From Planctomycetaceae bacterium (GTDB taxonomy: Bacteria > Planctomycetota > Planctomycetia > Pirellulales > JAEUIK01), in the NCBI GenBank assembly GCA_016793185.1, contig JAEUIK010000052.1:1-6486 (forward strand): DNA of 6,486 bases. Reading direction: 5' to 3'. The first letter of the stretch is position 1, and every line of letters starts with the position of its first letter. The notes under the pieces were generated by a model. The model saw nothing but the letters and a program-made list of their open reading frames with translations. It made no database searches and was not told the DNA's origin. This document shows positions 1 through 5,885 of this stretch, piece by piece. The position numbers and the translations under genes are program-made.

Positions 1-1
1 C

Positions 2-373
2 GCGGTGCTGCACGACTACCGGCGCTTCGCCCTGCAAGAGCTCCCCATCCGCCGCGAGCTGGGATATCCCCCCTTTGGCGCGCTGACCCGCGTGGTCGTC
101 CGCGGGGCGCGCGAAGCGGAAGTGCAGCACTTTGCCGACGACCTGGCCAATGCGCTGCGGACAGAATTGCAGCCGGTCGGCGACGCGTACCGGTTGCTGG
201 GACCGGCGCCGGCGCCGATCGCCAAGTTGCGCGGTCAATTTCGCTACCATTTGCAGCTCCACGGACCCGAGCTCGACCCGCTGCGCCGCGCGGCGGCTGC
301 CGTCACGGCCGCGATGAAGACGCCAGCGGAGATCGAATGGATGATCGACGTCGATCCCTTGTCGATGCTCTAG
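2..373 (+). CDS. priA: Primosomal protein N' (PriA replication-restart helicase), C-terminal fragment
   Basis: This is the last ~123 codons of PriA, the 3'-5' DNA helicase that recognises stalled forks and reloads the replisome. The 5' part lies outside the window, since the reading frame is open from base 2. The GTG at 5 is internal and should not be taken as the start. The visible part is the PriA C-terminal domain. A GYPPF motif at about nt 62-76 follows the RREL helix. GPAPAP at nt 200-217 is followed by a KLRGQFRYH stretch, and the protein ends in a DVDPLSML tail. These are the usual PriA landmarks in the usual order, with the stop (TAG 371-373) right after the DVDP motif as in the family. 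The helicase motifs and zinc-binding cysteines lie upstream and cannot be checked. The next gene is 236 bases away, so this gene probably ends its own transcript. The assignment is secure; only completeness is unknown. Confidence 0.93.
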   Translation, partial: AVLHDYRRFALQELPIRRELGYPPFGALTRVVVRGAREAEVQHFADDLANALRTELQPVGDAYRLLGPAPAPIAKLRGQFRYHLQLHGPELDPLRRAAAAVTAAMKTPAEIEWMIDVDPLSML

Positions 374-409
374 CCGCCGGCGTCGGACCGCGCGCACCGA
401 GGAGGTTTC

Positions 410-437
410 GCGGGCGATTCCGCCGTATTTTGCCCGC
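410..437 (+). terminator. Weak hairpin after priA, possible terminator
   Basis: GCGGGC (410-415) and GCCCGC (432-437) can pair as a 6-bp stem with a 16-base loop, 37 bases after the priA stop. No T-run follows, so this is at best a weak or factor-assisted terminator. Confidence 0.2.
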
Positions 438-489
438 CAGCGCGCTCTGTGGCCGCCGATTGACCTTGGATCCCGGTGCGCCAGGGGCT

Positions 490-502
490 TAAAATACGGT
501 GA
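490..502 (+). promoter_or_regulatory. Candidate promoter core upstream of the heme histidine kinase
   Basis: An AT-rich island in GC-rich DNA contains TAAAAT at 490-495, one mismatch from the -10 consensus TATAAT. Upstream, TTGGAT (466-471) lies 18 bases away but matches a -35 box poorly, while the better TTGACC (460-465) is too far at 24 bases. The element lies about 110 bases before the kinase ATG. A related 13-base string occurs at 2528-2540 ahead of the next + strand gene cluster, which modestly supports a regulatory role. Confidence 0.35.
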
Positions 503-609
503 GATCCCCGCGCTGTGTGCCGCTGGTTGCTCCGCCGCCGGCGCCGGTCTCCTCGCAGCGCGGAATCGCGAAGGGGTTTCCACCTCAGCCATCCTGACTG
601 GCAAGCGGC

Positions 610-2391
610 ATGTCATATCGCTCGTTCAAACGCGTGCTGGGCGAAACCAGCCTCGAGCGCAAGTGCCGCTTTCTCTTTGGCGCGTGCTTGCTGCTGCTGA
701 TCACCGGCAGCTTCTGGTGGTACGGCCGGCAGACCGAGCGCCTGGTGTACAAGCAGAGCCGGGCGCAGGCCCGCCTGCTCGTCGATACCGAGATGATGCT
801 GATCCATTGGCAGAAGTACACCACCAATCCCGACTACAAGAGCGTGGTGGCGGAACTGGCCAAGAATCTGCAGAACCAGAAGTTCACCTGGGGGGCCATC
901 AAACCCAACGATTCGACCGGCAAGTACCGCCCGCGCGATCCGTTCGAGCAGGAACTGCTGGCCGAGTTCGCGCGGACGGTCGCGCCCCCGTCTCCCGCGG
1001 CAGCGACTCCGACCCCGACGACGTCGCCCGACCAGCCCTTGCCTCCGGAGGAACTGGTTGCCGACGGCAATAGCGACGTGGAGTTTCGCGAGCGTTACCT
1101 GCCCGACAAGAGCGAGTACCAGTATTATCAGCCCGTCTACGCCAAGTCGGTGGTCTGCCTGGTGTGCCACCGCGACAACGACCATCCCAACCTCGCGCAG
1201 GGCGACCTGATCGCGGCGGTGCGGATCAATATGCCGGATCGCAGCTTTCGCTCGGAATTGTATGTGAACCGCGCGATCCTGCTGTCGACGGCCATTATCA
1301 CCGTCTTCCTGGCGATGGTCGCGGCCTACGTCATCGTCCGCTACGTGATCGTCAAGCCGCTCAAGCACCTCCGCGACGTCAGCGACGCCATCAGCCACGG
1401 CGACCTCAAATCCCGGGCGGAGATACGCACCGGCGACGAGTTCGAGGAGCTGGGGGTCGCGTTCAATCGGATGTTGCGGCACCTCGTCGACGCGCAGGAA
1501 GAAATGAGCACGCTCAACGTCAGCCTCGACAAGAAGGTCGACGAGCTGGCCCAGGCCAACATGCGGCTGTTCGAGATGAACCGCCTGAAGAGCGACTTCC
1601 TGGCCACCATGAGCCACGAATTGCGCACCCCCCTCAACAGCATCATCGGCTTCAGCGACGTGCTGGGGTCGATCAAATCGCTCGACGAGAAGCAGCGCCG
1701 CTACGTGCAAAACATCCAGAAGTCGGGCAAGATGCTCTTGGACATGATCAACGACATTCTCGATCTGGCCAAGATCGAGAGCGGCAAGATGGAAGTCCGC
1801 CTGGCCGATTTCAAGATCGACCATGTCATCGGGGCGCAGTGCGACATGGCCCGCCCCTTGACCGAAAAGAAAAACATCGATCTCGAGATCAAGATCGCCC
1901 ACAACCTGCCCGAGTTGCACCAGGACATGGGCAAGGTCCAGCAGATTCTCAACAACCTCCTCTCCAACGCGATCAAGTTCACGCCCGAGGGGGGAAGGAT
2001 CATCGTCGAGGCCCGCCGCGCCCGATCCGGCGATCTGGAGCTGGTCGTGACCGATACCGGCGTCGGCATCGCCGACGAAGACCAGGCCAACATCTTCGAG
2101 AAGTTCCGCCAGGGCGAAATCGTCCTCCCGACGGGAGACGCGATGACGCGCGAGTTCTCCGGCACCGGCCTGGGGCTCTCGATCGTCAAGGAGCTGTGCC
2201 GGTTGCTCGGGGGAGAGATTTCTCTCGAAAGCGAGCTGGGAAAGGGGAGCACCTTCACGGTCCGGCTGCCCTGGACTCTGACCGATCAGCCCAAGCTCGA
2301 CTCGCCGCTGGCCGAATCGCTCGAACAGCTCACCAAGCCCCGGCGGATCGACTTCGAGCACCCCGTGGCCACGACGGCCGCCGGGGATTGA
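610..2391 (+). CDS. Membrane sensor histidine kinase with a c-type heme (Tll0287/DUF3365-like) sensor domain
   Basis: A 593-residue inner-membrane histidine kinase. Seen in order: a first membrane helix (about 21-39); an extracytoplasmic sensor (about 40-220) ending in YYQPVYAKSVVCLVCHRD, with CxxCH at 183-187; a second helix (about 222-248); a HAMP linker (about 244-295); a coiled coil (about 292-325); HisKA with the phospho-acceptor H336 in MSHELRTP; and HATPase_c with N-box N453, G1 DTGVGI (482-487), F-box IFEKF (495-499) and G2 GTGLGLSI (518-525). All catalytic motifs are intact, so it should autophosphorylate. The placement of CxxCH just before the second helix, after a YxxPV stretch, fits the Tll0287-like/DUF3365 heme sensor family, so covalent heme c and redox or small-ligand sensing are inferred. 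A proline-rich insert (about 124-146) interrupts the sensor. There is no receiver domain and no adjacent response regulator, so the partner is unknown. The ATG at 610 is the first start in the frame; no clear Shine-Dalgarno precedes it. Confidence 0.88.
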   Translation: MSYRSFKRVLGETSLERKCRFLFGACLLLLITGSFWWYGRQTERLVYKQSRAQARLLVDTEMMLIHWQKYTTNPDYKSVVAELAKNLQNQKFTWGAIKPNDSTGKYRPRDPFEQELLAEFARTVAPPSPAAATPTPTTSPDQPLPPEELVADGNSDVEFRERYLPDKSEYQYYQPVYAKSVVCLVCHRDNDHPNLAQGDLIAAVRINMPDRSFRSELYVNRAILLSTAIITVFLAMVAAYVIVRYVIVKPLKHLRDVSDAISHGDLKSRAEIRTGDEFEELGVAFNRMLRHLVDAQEEMSTLNVSLDKKVDELAQANMRLFEMNRLKSDFLATMSHELRTPLNSIIGFSDVLGSIKSLDEKQRRYVQNIQKSGKMLLDMINDILDLAKIESGKMEVRLADFKIDHVIGAQCDMARPLTEKKNIDLEIKIAHNLPELHQDMGKVQQILNNLLSNAIKFTPEGGRIIVEARRARSGDLELVVTDTGVGIADEDQANIFEKFRQGEIVLPTGDAMTREFSGTGLGLSIVKELCRLLGGEISLESELGKGSTFTVRLPWTLTDQPKLDSPLAESLEQLTKPRRIDFEHPVATTAAGD

Positions 2392-2444
2392 GCCGCGGCC
2401 AGGGGCATCGGCCCCCGTCCATTGGACTGCGGGGCGTTCCCCCC

Positions 2445-2464
2445 CGGGCGGTGCCCCCCGCCCG
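2445..2464 (+). terminator. GC hairpin after the kinase gene, possible terminator
   Basis: CGGGCG (2445-2450) and CGCCCG (2459-2464) form a 6-bp stem with an 8-base loop, 53 bases past the kinase stop. A smaller stem, GGGGC/GCCCC (2402-2406/2411-2415), lies closer to the stop. Neither has a T-run, so an intrinsic terminator is not established. Confidence 0.27.
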
Positions 2465-2527
2465 TCACAATCGTCACCATCGCGCCACCCCGCATGCGCG
2501 GTCGACTGGCTGCCCGGCGGCCCGGAA

Positions 2528-2540
2528 TAAGCTACGTTGA
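2528..2540 (+). promoter_or_regulatory. Candidate promoter element ahead of the small membrane-protein cluster
   Basis: TAAGCTACGTTGA matches the element at 490-502 (TAAAATACGGTGA) at 10 of 13 positions, giving TAANNTACGNTGA. It lies about 95 bases before the GTG start at 2635. A separate TTGAAA (2537-2542) resembles a -35 box, but no good -10 lies at the right distance. The assignment as a promoter rests on the recurrence and on position only. Confidence 0.3.
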
Positions 2541-2620
2541 AAAAGCGAAACAAGGCCCGGCCAGGTGGCCGCGGCCGCGTCTGAGCCGGGCGGACTTAAC
2601 GTATTGTTTGGTTTCCCTTT

Positions 2621-2626
2621 GAGGAG
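2621..2626 (+). promoter_or_regulatory. Shine-Dalgarno site that fixes the start at GTG 2635
   Basis: GAGGAG lies 8 bases before the GTG at 2635. An in-frame GTG at 2626 overlaps this site and so is unlikely to be the start. Confidence 0.7.
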
Positions 2627-2634
2627 TGCTGGCC

Positions 2635-2967
2635 GTGGCCAAGAATCAAGCCTCGGGCCCGTCGGGCGGCAAACCCGAGCGCGAGCCCGCCCATACCTTC
2701 GAGGATCTCGGCCGCAAGGTCGACGAGATCCCCACCGTGCAGCAGGCCGAGCAGGCGCTGCGACGCGCTCGCGAGGAATTCGAAAAGTGCCAGGCGCATT
2801 ACCAGCAGGCCAAGCAGGCCGCGGTGGACGAGATTCAGAGCCTGCGCGAGAAGAACTTTGCGGACCTGCTGGCCGACGTGTTGAACTACGTGCGGCGCCA
2901 CCCCGGCCAGGGTCTGATCGGCGCGCTGCTGAGCGGCTTCTTTCTGGGCCGGATCTTCCGTCGCTAA
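2635..2967 (+). CDS. DUF883 (YqjD/ElaB)-like C-terminally anchored membrane protein
   Basis: A 110-residue protein. The first 20 residues are polar and probably disordered. Residues about 33-72 form a charged, alanine-rich helix likely to be a coiled coil (VQQAEQALRRAREEFEK and onward). The C-terminus reads YVRRHPGQ (85-92), then one hydrophobic glycine-containing helix (about 92-107) and a basic FRR end. This layout of amphipathic helix, a [Y/V]VRxxP turn, a single terminal membrane helix and two arginines is that of the YqjD/ElaB/DUF883 family. In E. coli these are inner-membrane proteins linked to stationary phase and ribosome association; whether that role holds here is unknown. The GTG start is chosen because GAGGAG lies 8 bases upstream. 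It is first in a cluster with 20 bases to the next gene. Family assignment is by pattern, not by alignment. Confidence 0.7.
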   Translation: MAKNQASGPSGGKPEREPAHTFEDLGRKVDEIPTVQQAEQALRRAREEFEKCQAHYQQAKQAAVDEIQSLREKNFADLLADVLNYVRRHPGQGLIGALLSGFFLGRIFRR

Positions 2968-2974
2968 GGAGTCC

Positions 2975-2982
2975 AGGAAAGG
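2975..2982 (+). promoter_or_regulatory. Shine-Dalgarno site for the gene starting at ATG 2988
   Basis: AGGAAAGG ends 5 bases before ATG 2988, and a second purine run, AAGGAG, overlaps the previous stop codon. These support 2988 rather than the later in-frame ATG at 3006 or a longer upstream reading that would overlap the previous gene. Confidence 0.6.
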
Positions 2983-2987
2983 ATGCA

Positions 2988-3341
2988 ATGGCGCGCTGGA
3001 ACACCATGGCCGAGGCCCAACGGGAGAAGTTCGAGCTGAGGGCGGAAATCGCCCGGCAGCGCCGAACCGTCGACCGCGATCTCCAGCGCCTGTCGAGCGC
3101 CGGCAGCCAGCTCACGTCCTGGAAGACCTACGTCGCGCGCTTTCCGGCGCAGGCGGTCGGCATGATGTTCGGCGTCGGCTTGATCCTGGGCGCCGGCTGG
3201 CGGAGTACGAGTTGGCGCAAGCAGCTGGGACGCTGGATCTTCAGCGCCGGCCTGGCGGGCGCCAAGTCGATCTCCTGGAGCGATCTGCTGACGCTCTGGT
3301 CGTCGGTGCGTGACTCGTTCGGTAATCGTCCAGACCGTTGA
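2988..3341 (+). CDS. Small membrane protein, DUF3618-like, function unknown
   Basis: A 117-residue protein. Residues about 8-40 form a charged helix (EKFELRAEIARQRRTVDRDL), which resembles the RAEIxxTR-type opening of DUF3618 proteins. Next come YVARFPAQ (48-55) and a glycine-rich hydrophobic helix (about 55-70, with G58, G62, G64, G68 and G70 spaced like a glycine zipper). A basic stretch (WRKQLGRW) follows, then a second, less hydrophobic amphipathic region (about 83-108). The membrane-entry motif closely mirrors that of the preceding gene, so the two may be distant relatives. The position between DUF883-like and YqjE-like genes matches the usual company of such small envelope proteins, and a YqjK-like role is an alternative. 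Reading frame and start are well supported by the Shine-Dalgarno and the tight spacing (20 bases before, 19 after); the family name is tentative and no activity can be assigned. Confidence 0.65.
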   Translation: MARWNTMAEAQREKFELRAEIARQRRTVDRDLQRLSSAGSQLTSWKTYVARFPAQAVGMMFGVGLILGAGWRSTSWRKQLGRWIFSAGLAGAKSISWSDLLTLWSSVRDSFGNRPDR

Positions 3342-3360
3342 CCTCGAACCATCGTGACTT

Positions 3361-3801
3361 ATGGCCGATGCGCAATCACCGCCGCCGGGAAGCGAGCCCC
3401 TCTTCGCGGGCGTGCAGCGCGAGTCGGCGCGCCTGGCCGGCGACGTGCGCGGGGCCGTCGGCAAGCGTTGGGAGCTGGCGCAACTGGAGCTCACCATCGC
3501 CGCCTGGCAGGTCAAGCGGCTGTCGATCTGGCTGGCCGGCGCGCTGTGGGCCGCGCTGACTTTGCTGCCGCTGGTGATCGTCTTGATCGCGGACGGCCTC
3601 GGCGCCGTGACCGTCTGGTCGCGGACGATCTGGCTGGGCCTGTTCGTGCTGCTGCTCGCCCTCGGCATTCCCGCCGGGGTCTGGTACGCCTGGACGCGGT
3701 TCCGTCGCGAGTTCGTCGGCCTCGAAGCCACCCTGGCCGAGCTGCGCGAAGATTTGCGCTGGCTCGAAGAGCACTTGCCGCAGTACGATTCGTCATCGTA
3801 A
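3361..3801 (+). CDS. YqjE / Holin-X-like two-helix membrane protein
   Basis: A 146-residue inner-membrane protein. A proline-rich polar start (1-15) is followed by an amphipathic helix (about 17-50, with GKRWELAQLELTIAAWQVKR). Then come two membrane helices (about 53-79 and 88-111), a basic RFRREF junction, and a C-terminal acidic helix (TLAELREDLRWLEEHL, about 124-139). This is the architecture of the YqjE/phage holin superfamily III (Holin-X) group, including the closing pattern in which a threonine precedes an acidic ExxED-type helix with a tryptophan. Despite the name, chromosomal members are not known to lyse cells; they occur next to DUF883/YqjD genes, as here. No clear Shine-Dalgarno precedes ATG 3361, so translation may be coupled to the gene 19 bases upstream. 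It is followed after 18 bases by rmlD. Role in the cell unknown. Confidence 0.75.
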   Translation: MADAQSPPPGSEPLFAGVQRESARLAGDVRGAVGKRWELAQLELTIAAWQVKRLSIWLAGALWAALTLLPLVIVLIADGLGAVTVWSRTIWLGLFVLLLALGIPAGVWYAWTRFRREFVGLEATLAELREDLRWLEEHLPQYDSSS

Positions 3802-3819
3802 TCGTACGGGAACTCTCGC

Positions 3820-4704
3820 GTGAAGATCGCCGTCACCGGAGCTGCGGGACAACTTGGCTACGAGCTCGTTCGGCAACTCGGCGCCGCTGCGATCGCACTC
3901 GATCGCGCCGCCTGCGACCTCGCCGACCCGGCCAGCATTCGGCGGTTGGTCGCCTGGCGGCCGGATGCCGTGATCAATGCGGCCGCCTACACTCAAGTCG
4001 ACAAGGCCGAACAAGAGCGCGAGCTCTGCCGGCGCATCAACGCCACGGCCGTGGGAGAACTCGCGGAGATCTGTGCGGAGCTGGACTGCCCGCTGGTCCA
4101 GGTCAGCACCGACTATGTTTTTGCGGGCCAGTCGGGACGCAGCGTGCCCTTCGCCGAAACCGATCCGGCGGCGCCGCGCGGCGTCTACGCCACGACCAAG
4201 TACGAAGGCGAGCTGCTGGCCGCCCAATGCCCCAAGCATTGGATCGTGCGGACCTGCGGCCTGCATGCCGCGCCCGCGCCAGGCCGGCGATTCACGAACT
4301 TTGTCGCCACGATGCTCCGCCTGGGGACCGAGCGCGATCACTTGCGCATCGTCGACGACCAGCGCTGCACGCCGAGTTACGTGCCGCACGTGGCACGGGC
4401 GATTCTAAGCCTCCTCCGCGAGTCGCCGCAGCAGCTACGCGGCACGGGCTACGGGCTGTACCACGTGACGAACCGGGGGGATTGCACATGGTATGAGTTC
4501 GCCGCAGAGATCTTTCGCCAGGCCCAGATCAAGATCGAACTCACGCGTATCACGACGGCGGAGTTCGGCGCCGCAGCGCCGCGGCCCTCGTACAGCGTGC
4601 TCGATCTCGCCAAATACCAGGCGCTCGGCGGCCCGGAACTGCCCGATTGGCGCGAGGGTGTTCGCGCGCACCTGGAATGCGTCCGCTCCGGGACTACTGG
4701 ATAA
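3820..4704 (+). CDS. rfbD: dTDP-4-dehydrorhamnose reductase (RmlD/RfbD)
   Basis: A 294-residue cytosolic enzyme that reduces dTDP-4-keto-L-rhamnose to dTDP-L-rhamnose with NAD(P)H, the last step in making the rhamnose donor for surface polysaccharides. It is an extended short-chain dehydrogenase. The Rossmann motif TGAAGQLG is at 6-13, INAAAYTQVDKAE at 52-64, STDYVFAG at 96-103, the catalytic YxxxK at Y123/K127 (nt 4186-4200), and the RPSYSVLD family signature at 255-262. The length is typical and all key residues are present. The GTG at 3820 starts directly at MKIAVTGAAG, as expected for this fold, with only a weak GGGA site 8 bases upstream. It sits last in the small membrane-protein cluster, without rmlA, rmlB or rmlC nearby, so the rest of the pathway must be elsewhere. 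Spacing implies co-transcription with the upstream genes. Confidence 0.93.
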   Translation: MKIAVTGAAGQLGYELVRQLGAAAIALDRAACDLADPASIRRLVAWRPDAVINAAAYTQVDKAEQERELCRRINATAVGELAEICAELDCPLVQVSTDYVFAGQSGRSVPFAETDPAAPRGVYATTKYEGELLAAQCPKHWIVRTCGLHAAPAPGRRFTNFVATMLRLGTERDHLRIVDDQRCTPSYVPHVARAILSLLRESPQQLRGTGYGLYHVTNRGDCTWYEFAAEIFRQAQIKIELTRITTAEFGAAAPRPSYSVLDLAKYQALGGPELPDWREGVRAHLECVRSGTTG

Positions 4705-4748
4705 CCGCCCCGCCGGGGTGCGACGGTGACGACCGTGACTCATCAGAC

Positions 4749-4772
4749 GGCCGCGGCGCGCTCCGCGCGGCC
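4749..4772. terminator. GC-rich hairpin between convergent genes, possible terminator
   Basis: GGCCGCG (4749-4755) and CGCGGCC (4766-4772) form a perfect 7-bp stem with a 10-base loop, midway between rmlD and the convergent minus-strand gene. A smaller stem, ACGGT/ACCGT (4723-4727/4732-4736), precedes it. There is no T-run on either side, so it is only a candidate for ending either transcript. Confidence 0.3.
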
Positions 4773-4860
4773 AATCGTCGGTGGATCCCCCGCGAGCTGC
4801 GGGCACGACAGCCGGCGATCGCAAGACGCGCGCCGAACCCGCCCGCGGTGCCGTTCCGGC

Positions 4861-5553
4861 CTACTCGCAGTAGGCGTCCATTCCCAACCGCAGCTTGAGC
4901 TCTTCGAACTGCTGGGCGAAGTAGTCGCTCGACGAATGGACGTGCTCGGCCTCGGTGATGAACCGCATTTGATCGTTGCAGGGCACGCGGTGCTCGCTCA
5001 AGACCTCTTCAAACGACTGCAATTCCTGGCCGTAGACGATGAGCAGCTTGTGCTCGTCGAACTGCACTTCCTGCGGCACGCCAGGATTCAGCACGGCGAT
5101 CCCCGTGCAGCCGTCGTTGGTCAGCAGGTCCTCGAACTCCCAGAGGATGCTCTTGAGGACGGGCGTATCGATGTGCTCGCGGTACAGGTCGACATGCCCG
5201 CGGTTCTTGCGGTTGTGGCTGGTCTCGAGCACCACGTCGACCACCGGACCAAGCGGATCGATGAGGTCCATGAAGGTTTCGAAGAGGTGCTTGCTGCTGG
5301 CGGCCGCCATCAGGACCGGAACCGACGAACGGCTCTCTTCGTCCTGATAGACGTCATGCCGGTACCCCTCGCAGGGAACGACTTGCAGGTCGAACGACGG
5401 ACGAACCGCGTCGGTCAACACGAACTCGCCGTAGCGAACCACGCTCAGGTGCGCTTCCAGCTCCTGCTCCGACAGCCGATCAAAGCTGCTCGTGCCTTGC
5501 ACGCTGGTGCCGTCGCGGAAGACATTGCGGAAGAATCGCTGCAAGAAACCCAT
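4861..5553 (-). CDS. Conserved-type hypothetical protein, function unknown
   Basis: A 230-residue soluble, acidic protein with no membrane segment or secretion signal. I do not recognise a named domain. Visible features: an amphipathic, basic and aromatic start (MGFLQRFFRNVFRDG); a strand-rich middle (about 43-110) with PSFDLQVVP and PVVDVVLETSHNRKNRGHVD; an alpha/beta section (about 128-175) with TGIAVLNPG and KLLIVYGQ; and a C-terminal helix rich in acidic residues (about 210-225). It resembles conserved proteins annotated as hypothetical in planctomycetes, but that is a general impression. ATG 5553 is preferred over the in-frame GTG at 5628: the latter adds 25 low-complexity residues and would lie within a few bases of the transcript start expected from the AT-rich -10-like site at 5638-5643. 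It is transcribed alone, convergent with rmlD. The reading frame is credible because composition and predicted fold are protein-like, whereas the opposite-strand frame is not. Confidence 0.8.
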   Translation of the reverse strand: MGFLQRFFRNVFRDGTSVQGTSSFDRLSEQELEAHLSVVRYGEFVLTDAVRPSFDLQVVPCEGYRHDVYQDEESRSSVPVLMAAASSKHLFETFMDLIDPLGPVVDVVLETSHNRKNRGHVDLYREHIDTPVLKSILWEFEDLLTNDGCTGIAVLNPGVPQEVQFDEHKLLIVYGQELQSFEEVLSEHRVPCNDQMRFITEAEHVHSSSDYFAQQFEELKLRLGMDAYCE

Positions 5554-5637
5554 GGCTGACGTCAACCTCGCCTCGATGGTGGAATCGCCACGAACAGCGG
5601 GCTGCGCGCCCAGGCCACGGCGACTCACGAACTCTAC

Positions 5638-5643
5638 GTTATA
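5638..5643 (-). promoter_or_regulatory. Candidate -10 box for the minus-strand hypothetical gene
   Basis: Read on the minus strand the hexamer is TATAAC, one mismatch from TATAAT, within the perfect 8-base palindrome GTTATAAC (5638-5645). It would give a leader of about 80 bases to ATG 5553. No good -35 box is seen at 17 bases. Confidence 0.4.
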
Positions 5644-5736
5644 ACTTTGCGAATCTCAGAAGCATTCCTCCCTGGACACCCGCCGCTCCGTTTGGCCCCG
5701 GTTGAATCCCTTTCATCCCTACAACCCGCACAACCT

Positions 5737-5755
5737 GCCGCCGGTCTCCGGCGGC
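5737..5755. repeat. Perfect 8-bp hairpin with triloop
   Basis: GCCGCCGG (5737-5744), TCT loop, CCGGCGGC (5748-5755). No T-run follows on either strand. It could be a factor-dependent terminator, a part of an RNA structure or a chance GC dyad. Confidence 0.4.
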
Positions 5756-5845
5756 GCTCGTCGGTGGCGCCGGGCTATCGCGCAACCCTGCACGCGAGCC
5801 GACGCAACCTCAGATGTACTCTAGCACTGTCGCCGCGGCGCGGCG

Positions 5846-5859
5846 GCGGTCCGGACCGC
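5846..5859. repeat. Perfect 14-base palindrome
   Basis: GCGGTCCGGACCGC reads the same on both strands. It lies 10 bases upstream of AATAAT (5870-5875), a possible -10 box, so an operator is possible, though GC-rich palindromes can arise by chance. Confidence 0.35.
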
Positions 5860-5885
5860 TCGCCGTCTGAATAATTCCGGCCGCG

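Noticed and set aside
1164..2540. 458-codon open frame on the + strand overlapping the kinase in another frame
   Set aside because: Its product is Arg/Pro/Gly-rich and without motifs, and it overlaps intact HisKA and HATPase sequence.
613..2553. Long 646-codon open frame on the minus strand across the kinase gene
   Set aside because: It is the antisense shadow of the kinase in GC-rich DNA. The + strand frame has all kinase motifs, and the minus frame shows no domain and is rich in Gly/Arg/Asp repeats typical of shadows.
3361..3801. Phage origin, suggested by the holin-like name of the two-helix protein
   Set aside because: No lysin, phage or integrase gene is nearby, and the neighbours are chromosomal envelope and housekeeping genes; the YqjE-like group is commonly chromosomal.
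3354..4496. 380-codon open frame on the + strand across the YqjE-like and rmlD genes
   Set aside because: Arg/Ala-rich shadow overlapping two genes with clear family features.
4726..5559. 277-codon open frame on the + strand opposite the hypothetical gene
   Set aside because: It mirrors the minus-strand gene codon for codon, has Leu/Val/His-rich shadow composition, and lacks a ribosome site. The minus frame is more protein-like. The choice is not certain, as neither has a known domain.
5721..5812. Four CAACC-containing short direct repeats, considered as a repeat array or regulator sites
   Set aside because: Units are only 5-6 bases, unevenly spaced and in varied context, so chance is a sufficient explanation. 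Nothing like a CRISPR array is present in the window.
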